From: JBOGGN01 sp050744165
GTDB taxonomy: Bacteria > Actinomycetota > Acidimicrobiia > Acidimicrobiales > Palsa-688
DNA: 18,449 nt
Direction: 5' to 3'
Assembly: GCA_050744165.1 (NCBI GenBank)
Contig: JBOGGN010000371.1
Location: 1 to 18,449 of the forward strand
The position numbers were made by a program, and so were the translations under genes. Below, one piece after another: positions 14,270 through 18,449 of this stretch. Each line of letters opens with the position of its first letter. Within the stretch, counting starts at the first letter, position 1. Under the pieces are notes generated by a model. It did no database searches. It saw nothing but the letters and a program-made list of their open reading frames with translations, and was not told the origin of the DNA.

Positions 14270-14662
14270 GGCGCTGTTCCTTTCAGCCCTCCGCCCCCAG
14301 AGGTCTTTACCACAAGATGGCAAGGTCACCAGGCACGGGGCAGCAACCACTTGCGACCGGCCTCCTTGGTAACGTCGCAGCGCCGGTGGGCAGCGCCGGC
14401 CAATTTCCACGACGGCGGCGACGATGACCAGCCACACCCAGCCCGGGGGACGGGTGTCGACAAACTGTTTGGCGAGCACCGGTGCGAGCCGTCCGAATCT
14501 GGCGCCGCCAGAACGCGCTATAGCGCGCTCAGGCGACGCCAGTTTGCCCCCTGCTGTTTGTAGCCTTGACCGGTCCGCCGCGGAGGGAGAGCTGGCCCCA
14601 ACCGCCCGGGCGCCAGGACGACCACACTGCGTTCGCCGTGGCTATACCTGCTTGTGTCACTG
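14270..14662. other. Regulatory region between divergent genes
   Basis: The 404-nt gap between the F420-reductase-like gene and the glycosidase gene holds no supported separate gene. It contains nested palindromes at 14499-14542 and a -10-like TATACC at 14643. The minus-strand frame continues into it from the reductase gene without a stop, but that extension is Arg-rich and unlike family members. Confidence 0.5.
14499..14542. promoter_or_regulatory. Clustered palindromes, candidate operator
   Basis: CTGGCG-C-CGCCAG (14499-14511) is followed by the perfect 14-bp palindrome CGCGCTATAGCGCG (14514-14527) and then GGCGACGCCAG (14532-14542), which repeats the right part of the first palindrome with one mismatch. 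The cluster sits 132-175 nt before the glycosidase start. Confidence 0.4.
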
Positions 14663-14668
14663 TATGCC
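14663..14668 (+). promoter_or_regulatory. Possible -10 hexamer (TATGCC) close to the start codon
   Basis: TATGCC, preceded by TG, ends 5 nt before the ATG at 14674. There is no ribosome site here, so a leaderless transcript is possible; the TATACC at 14643 is an alternative -10 giving a short leader. Confidence 0.25.
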
Positions 14669-14673
14669 TGAAC

Positions 14674-16164
14674 ATGTCTAGCAACCCGGATGTCGCCACG
14701 GTCGACGAGGGGGCCGAACGGGCGACACCGCCGGAGCGGCCCGCGAGCGATACCGCCGCGAGCGAGACCGTTGCGTGCGACACCCCCGTCAACGGGACCC
14801 CCAGGAGCGACACGTCCGCGCCCGAGAGTTACGCCCCCGCCAACGAAGCACCGGCCAGCGAAGCACCCCCGACCGACACCATCGCCATCGATACCCCTGC
14901 GACCGACTCGCTCGCCAACGGAGCACCCGAGAGCGACACCGCCGCCACCGAGAGCCCGACCGGCAAGAATCGGCGCGTCAAGAGCGTCCCGAAACACTTC
15001 GCACCGAAGCAGCGACGCCCTTTGCGCGCGATCGTGCGCGTGATCGCGGTCGTCGCCTCCGTGGGCCTCGTGCTCACCGCCATGAGCGTGGTGGGGGCGA
15101 TGTCGACGCCGGGCAACTCCAACTTCACCGCCAAGTGGGCCGACTGGCTGCGCTCGCACCATGCCGGCTACCTCGCCAACGACCTCGAGCGCTGGTACTA
15201 CACCGCCAAGCAGCCATCGAAGGGCGGTCGTCCCACCCACCTCAACTCCATCCCGTTGCCTCCGACGACGCAGCCAACCGTGCCGTCGCCTACAACCACG
15301 ACGACACTCGTACCGCCGGGGCCACAACCGCCGCCGCCGGTGAACCTGGTGGTCATGCCGGCGCTACCGGGCGAGGGGCAGTGGCAGGCCACGGGCCCGC
15401 TGATTGACGGCCACGCGGGCATGTACGTGGCCCAATTCCGAGCGGACACCGTCTACACCGGCCAGATCACAACCGCCGTATGGATCGATCCCACCCGCCT
15501 CCGGATCCGGTTGGTGCCCGGCGCCCAGGAGCCGGGCGGTGATTGGTCCGAACCCCCGTACCTCGCCGATTCCACCGAAGCGGCGGCGGTGGCCGCCTTC
15601 AACGGTGGGTTCCGCTTCCAAGACGCCAAAGGCGGTATCTACCTCGACGGCCAGGCGCCAGTACCGCTGCGCGACGGCGCCCAGTCCGTCGTCATCAACA
15701 AAGACGGCAGCATCGATATCGGCACGTGGAATCAGGAACTGTCCATGACCCCCGAGGTCGAGTCGGTGCTCCAGAACCTGGTGCCCCTGGTCGACAACGG
15801 AATGCTCGCCCCGGCCGCAGCCAACGACGACCAGACCGTCTGGGGCTACACCCTCGGTGCCAGCACCATCGTGGCCCGTTCGGGGATCGGTATCACCTCT
15901 GACGGAGCGCTGGTATACGTCGCTGGCCCCGCCCTGAGCGTCCGCACGCTGGCCGAGGCCCTGCTGCGCGCCGGAGCCGTGCGGGCCATGGCGCTCGACA
16001 TCAACCCGGAGTGGGTGACATTCAACTTCTACCAGCACCCCGACCCGTCCGACCCGACACAGGTCACGGCCACAAAGCTGTACCCCGAGATGCAGCGGCC
16101 AGCCACCCGCTACCTCGGACCGACCCGGGAGTCGCGGGACTTCTTTTCGGTGTCCACCCAATGA
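14674..16164 (+). CDS. Membrane-anchored phosphodiester glycosidase (NAGPA/DUF2233-type) protein
   Basis: A 496-residue protein in four parts. Residues about 20-95 are low-complexity Asp/Ser/Thr/Glu/Pro-rich pseudo-repeats (SDTAASET, SDTSAPES, TDTIAIDT, SDTAATES). A basic block (about 97-117, KNRRVKS and KQRRPLR) and one transmembrane helix (119-142) follow, so the N-terminus is inside and the remainder outside. A Thr/Pro linker (190-224) leads to the catalytic-type domain (about 232-490), which has AAFNGGFRF (306-314), DGAQSVVINKDGSIDIGTW and AMALDINPEWVTF, as in NAGPA-family domains that remove sugars from phosphodiesters. The ATG at 14674 is chosen over an upstream TTG because the earlier codons look non-coding. 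The next gene follows after 13 nt and the third overlaps the second, so the three probably form one operon. Confidence 0.85.
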   Translation: MSSNPDVATVDEGAERATPPERPASDTAASETVACDTPVNGTPRSDTSAPESYAPANEAPASEAPPTDTIAIDTPATDSLANGAPESDTAATESPTGKNRRVKSVPKHFAPKQRRPLRAIVRVIAVVASVGLVLTAMSVVGAMSTPGNSNFTAKWADWLRSHHAGYLANDLERWYYTAKQPSKGGRPTHLNSIPLPPTTQPTVPSPTTTTTLVPPGPQPPPPVNLVVMPALPGEGQWQATGPLIDGHAGMYVAQFRADTVYTGQITTAVWIDPTRLRIRLVPGAQEPGGDWSEPPYLADSTEAAAVAAFNGGFRFQDAKGGIYLDGQAPVPLRDGAQSVVINKDGSIDIGTWNQELSMTPEVESVLQNLVPLVDNGMLAPAAANDDQTVWGYTLGASTIVARSGIGITSDGALVYVAGPALSVRTLAEALLRAGAVRAMALDINPEWVTFNFYQHPDPSDPTQVTATKLYPEMQRPATRYLGPTRESRDFFSVSTQ

Positions 16165-16177
16165 AGAGGCCAGCGCG

Positions 16178-17275
16178 GTGAGCGAGCCCCGGCCAATGGG
16201 CATCGCCGAGGGCGGCGGTGCCCGCCGTGGACTCAACGCGGCAACCGGGGCCACCGCCAGCCGAGGCCCCATCTCCGGACACGCCGCGTCCTCCGGTGGC
16301 AGACGACCGGAACCGGTGTCTGCGCCCACCATCGCGTCCCAACCACTCCAGCACGACGGCCGCCCCGCCACCCGCTGGCTGGGCGCCGTGGTCCGCACCG
16401 CCCGCCCCAAACAGTGGGTGAAAAACCTGCTGGTCTTCGCCGCCCCCGGCGCTGCCGGCGTGTTGACCCAAAGTCGCGATCTGGCGCACGCGGGCGAAGC
16501 CTTCGCGGTGATGTGCCTCGTCGCCAGCGGCATCTATTTCCTCAACGACGCCGCCGACGCCGAGAGCGACCGGGCCAACCCCCGAACCCGAAACCGCCCG
16601 GTTGCTTCCGGGTTGCTCAGGCCCCTCCACGCAGTCGCCATCGGCATCGCACTGATCGCCATTGGCACCGGGGCGTCGCCGCTGGTCTCGCTCAAGCTGG
16701 CGATCGTCGTCGGGGTGTACGTGGCGTCGTCGGTCGCCTACGTGTTGTGGCTCAGGTCCGAGCCCGTGATCGACATGGCCGCGGTGGCATCGGGGTTCGT
16801 CCTGCGGGCCATCGCGGGGGCGGTCGCCGTGGGCGTCCCCATCTCGGAGTGGTTCCTCATCGTGGCCACCTTCGGAAGCCTGTTCATGGTCAGCGGCAAG
16901 CGGTTGGCCGACGTGCGGACCGCGCCGGCGAGCACCGGATCCCGGGATGAGCGACCTGCCACCCGACCCTCGCGACCTCGCTACAGCACGGCTTTTCTCC
17001 AGTCCGTCCTGGTGATGAGCCTGTCGGTCACCATCGCCGCCTACTGCCTGTGGGCATTCGAGAACGTCAAGGCCAGCGGGGGCGCCCATGCGGGTCACGC
17101 CGCCTTGTGCTACCAGCTGTCGATCGTCCCCTTCTCGTTGGCCATGTTGCGCTACGGGTTCCTCGTGGACCAGGGCGAGGGCGGCTCCCCCGAGGAACTG
17201 GCATTCGGTGACGGGAGGCTGGCTGCACTCGCCGTCGTGTGGTTGGTGATCTTCGCCGTCGGGGTCTACCTGTGA
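16178..17275 (+). CDS. ubiA: Decaprenyl-phosphate phosphoribosyltransferase (UbiA family, DPPR synthase)
   Basis: A 365-residue integral membrane enzyme that transfers 5-phosphoribose from PRPP to a polyprenyl phosphate, the first step towards decaprenylphosphoryl-arabinose. RPKQWVKN (76-83) and the metal-binding NDAADAESD (Asn123, Asp124, Asp127, Asp131) match the mycobacterial enzyme; SGKRLADV (239-246) corresponds to the second conserved loop. About eight to nine membrane helices are visible. The N-terminus carries about 70 extra Gly/Ala/Arg-rich residues, which the mycobacterial protein lacks. The GTG start has AGAGG 8 nt upstream. The stop overlaps the next gene by GTGA. Protein family and pathway are firm; the polyprenyl length is assumed. 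Confidence 0.9.
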   Translation: MSEPRPMGIAEGGGARRGLNAATGATASRGPISGHAASSGGRRPEPVSAPTIASQPLQHDGRPATRWLGAVVRTARPKQWVKNLLVFAAPGAAGVLTQSRDLAHAGEAFAVMCLVASGIYFLNDAADAESDRANPRTRNRPVASGLLRPLHAVAIGIALIAIGTGASPLVSLKLAIVVGVYVASSVAYVLWLRSEPVIDMAAVASGFVLRAIAGAVAVGVPISEWFLIVATFGSLFMVSGKRLADVRTAPASTGSRDERPATRPSRPRYSTAFLQSVLVMSLSVTIAAYCLWAFENVKASGGAHAGHAALCYQLSIVPFSLAMLRYGFLVDQGEGGSPEELAFGDGRLAALAVVWLVIFAVGVYL

Positions 17276-18449
17276 CCCGCGCGGCGCCGGCGGTCCTCGG
17301 CGGGCGCGGTTCCACCCAGGCGGCGGTGCGGGCCGAGGGCGGGTCCACTGACCCCGCGGTGCAGGCCGAGGGGGAGTCCACCGTGCCCGCAGTGCTGGCC
17401 GGCTGGGGTGCCACGGCACCCTCGGCGTGCCAGCTGCAACGCCCGTCGACCGTCGCCGAAGCAGCGGCAGCGCTCGCTCGCCCGAGCGAGCGGGGGGCCA
17501 TCGCCCGGGGCCTCGGTCGCAGCTATGGCGACGCCGCCCAAAACTCCGGCGGCACGGTGCTCGCCACCACCGGCCTCGACCGCATCCTCGACGTCGACCT
17601 GGCCCGGGAAACGGTCACCGTGGAGGCTGGCGTCAGCCTCGACCAGCTGATGCGGGCGCTGGCACCTCTGGGCCTGTTCCCGCTGGTGACCCCGGGCACG
17701 CGCCAGGTCACCATCGGCGGGGCCATCGCGGCCGACATCCATGGCAAGAACCACCATCGCGACGGCAGCTTTGCTGGCCACGTCGAGGAAATGACGATTG
17801 AGACTCCGGCCCTCGGTCGCCTCACGGTGTCGGCCGAATCGCACCCCGACTACTTCTGGTGCACCGCCGGTGGGATGGGCCTTACCGGGCTGGTGCTTAC
17901 GGCCCGCCTGCGGTTGCAGCCCATCGAGAGCACCACCATGACGGTCGACACCACCCGCGGTCGCGACCTCGACGAGGTCATGGCGGCGATGGTCGCCCGC
18001 GATCAGGACTACCGGTACTCGGTGGCCTGGGTGGACTCGCTGGCCCGGGGGCGCTCGCTTGGGCGGGGAGTGCTGACCCAGGGCGACCACGCCCGGGCTG
18101 ACGACCTGCCCGCCAAGCTCTCCCGGGCCGAACGGCTTGCCCTCCCCGCGGGGGCCCGTCTGGCGGCGCCCGCGTGGGTGCCGTCTGGGTTGCTCAACCG
18201 GGCCACGGTGGCCGCGTTCAACGAAGCCTGGTTCCGCAGGGCACCCCGGCGACGCCATGGCGAGTTGGTACCGCTCGGCACCTTTTTCCATCCCCTCGAC
18301 GGGGTCGTCGGCTGGAACCGGATCTACGGGCGCCGGGGATTCGTGCAGTACCAGTTCGTTGTTCCCGACTCGGCCCACGATGTCGTGCGGGGCGCGCTGG
18401 AGACCCTCGGCGGGGCGCGCTGCCCATCGTTCCTCACCGTGCTCAAGCG
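17272..18449 (+). CDS. dprE1: Decaprenylphosphoryl-beta-D-ribose 2-oxidase (DprE1), 3' end outside window
   Basis: FAD enzyme that oxidises decaprenylphosphoryl-ribose at C2; DprE2 then reduces it to the arabinose form used for arabinan. About 392 codons are visible and the frame runs off the right edge. Residues match mycobacterial DprE1: GWGATAPS, RGAIARGLGRSYGDAAQNSGG (FAD binding), PGTRQVTIGGAIAADIHGKNHH with His157 equivalent to His132, and FFHPLDGVVGWNRIYG. The cysteine that reacts with benzothiazinones (Cys387 in M. tuberculosis) would lie about 20 codons past the window. The GTG start overlaps the upstream stop by GTGA. About 25 extra N-terminal residues consist of three 11-residue repeats, so a later start such as the GTG near 17392 is possible. 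Confidence 0.9.
   Translation, partial: MTRAAPAVLGGRGSTQAAVRAEGGSTDPAVQAEGESTVPAVLAGWGATAPSACQLQRPSTVAEAAAALARPSERGAIARGLGRSYGDAAQNSGGTVLATTGLDRILDVDLARETVTVEAGVSLDQLMRALAPLGLFPLVTPGTRQVTIGGAIAADIHGKNHHRDGSFAGHVEEMTIETPALGRLTVSAESHPDYFWCTAGGMGLTGLVLTARLRLQPIESTTMTVDTTRGRDLDEVMAAMVARDQDYRYSVAWVDSLARGRSLGRGVLTQGDHARADDLPAKLSRAERLALPAGARLAAPAWVPSGLLNRATVAAFNEAWFRRAPRRRHGELVPLGTFFHPLDGVVGWNRIYGRRGFVQYQFVVPDSAHDVVRGALETLGGARCPSFLTVLK
17305..17403 (+). repeat. Three 33-bp tandem repeats at the start of dprE1
   Basis: Three in-frame 33-bp units encode RGSTQAAVRAE, GGSTDPAVQAE and GESTVPAVLAG. They share GST/EST, a central A-V and a terminal A-E/G. They lie ahead of the conserved DprE1 core. Confidence 0.6.

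Noticed and set aside
16064..17419. 451-codon minus-strand frame over the ubiA gene
   Set aside because: Shadow of the DPPR synthase, Arg/Gly/His-rich without a recognisable family.

Overview
The window looks like chromosomal DNA of a high-GC Gram-positive bacterium (Actinomycetota). It has high GC, many GTG starts, start/stop overlaps of the GTGA type, several genes with a -10-like hexamer directly before the start codon, an F420-dependent-reductase-like gene, and homologues of the two enzymes that make decaprenylphosphoryl-arabinose (UbiA-type phosphoribosyltransferase and DprE1). An uncultured or little-studied lineage such as Acidimicrobiia would fit, but that placement is inference. No rRNA, tRNA, transposase, phage gene or CRISPR array was found.

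Left part (1-6352), cell surface and one oxygenase: the 3' part of a secreted Asp-box (BNR) beta-propeller protein with an adhesion-type N-terminus; a D-Ala-D-Ala carboxypeptidase of the PBP4/S13 family; a complete intradiol ring-cleavage dioxygenase; and, convergent to these, a second Asp-box propeller with a signal peptide and a C-terminal membrane anchor. The second propeller has a clear promoter (TTGACC-17-TATTGT) overlapped by a 10-bp inverted repeat.

Middle part (6353-11390): a YbjQ-type protein with a small membrane protein; an unusual fusion of a SnoaL-like domain, a Pro/Glu linker, a complete Rieske [2Fe-2S] domain and a C-terminal domain resembling chagasin inhibitors; a 360-nt non-coding stretch with a long inverted repeat; a mycobacterial-type small ferredoxin with a non-cysteine residue at one ligand position; and an AtzG/AtzE-type amidase pair overlapping by 4 nt on the minus strand. 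A tiny, possibly frameshifted membrane protein lies upstream of that pair.

Right part (11471-18449): a secreted NHL-type propeller, a membrane protein with Gly/Gln/Tyr- and Asn-Pro-Tyr-rich repeats, a minus-strand F420-dependent NADP-reductase-like protein, and an apparent operon running off the right edge. The operon encodes a membrane-anchored phosphodiester glycosidase (NAGPA-type) protein, then a UbiA-family DPPR synthase, then DprE1. The last two should convert phosphoribosyl pyrophosphate into the 2-keto intermediate of decaprenylphosphoryl-arabinose, the donor for cell-wall arabinan. The glycosidase-like protein in the first position suggests an extracytoplasmic envelope role.
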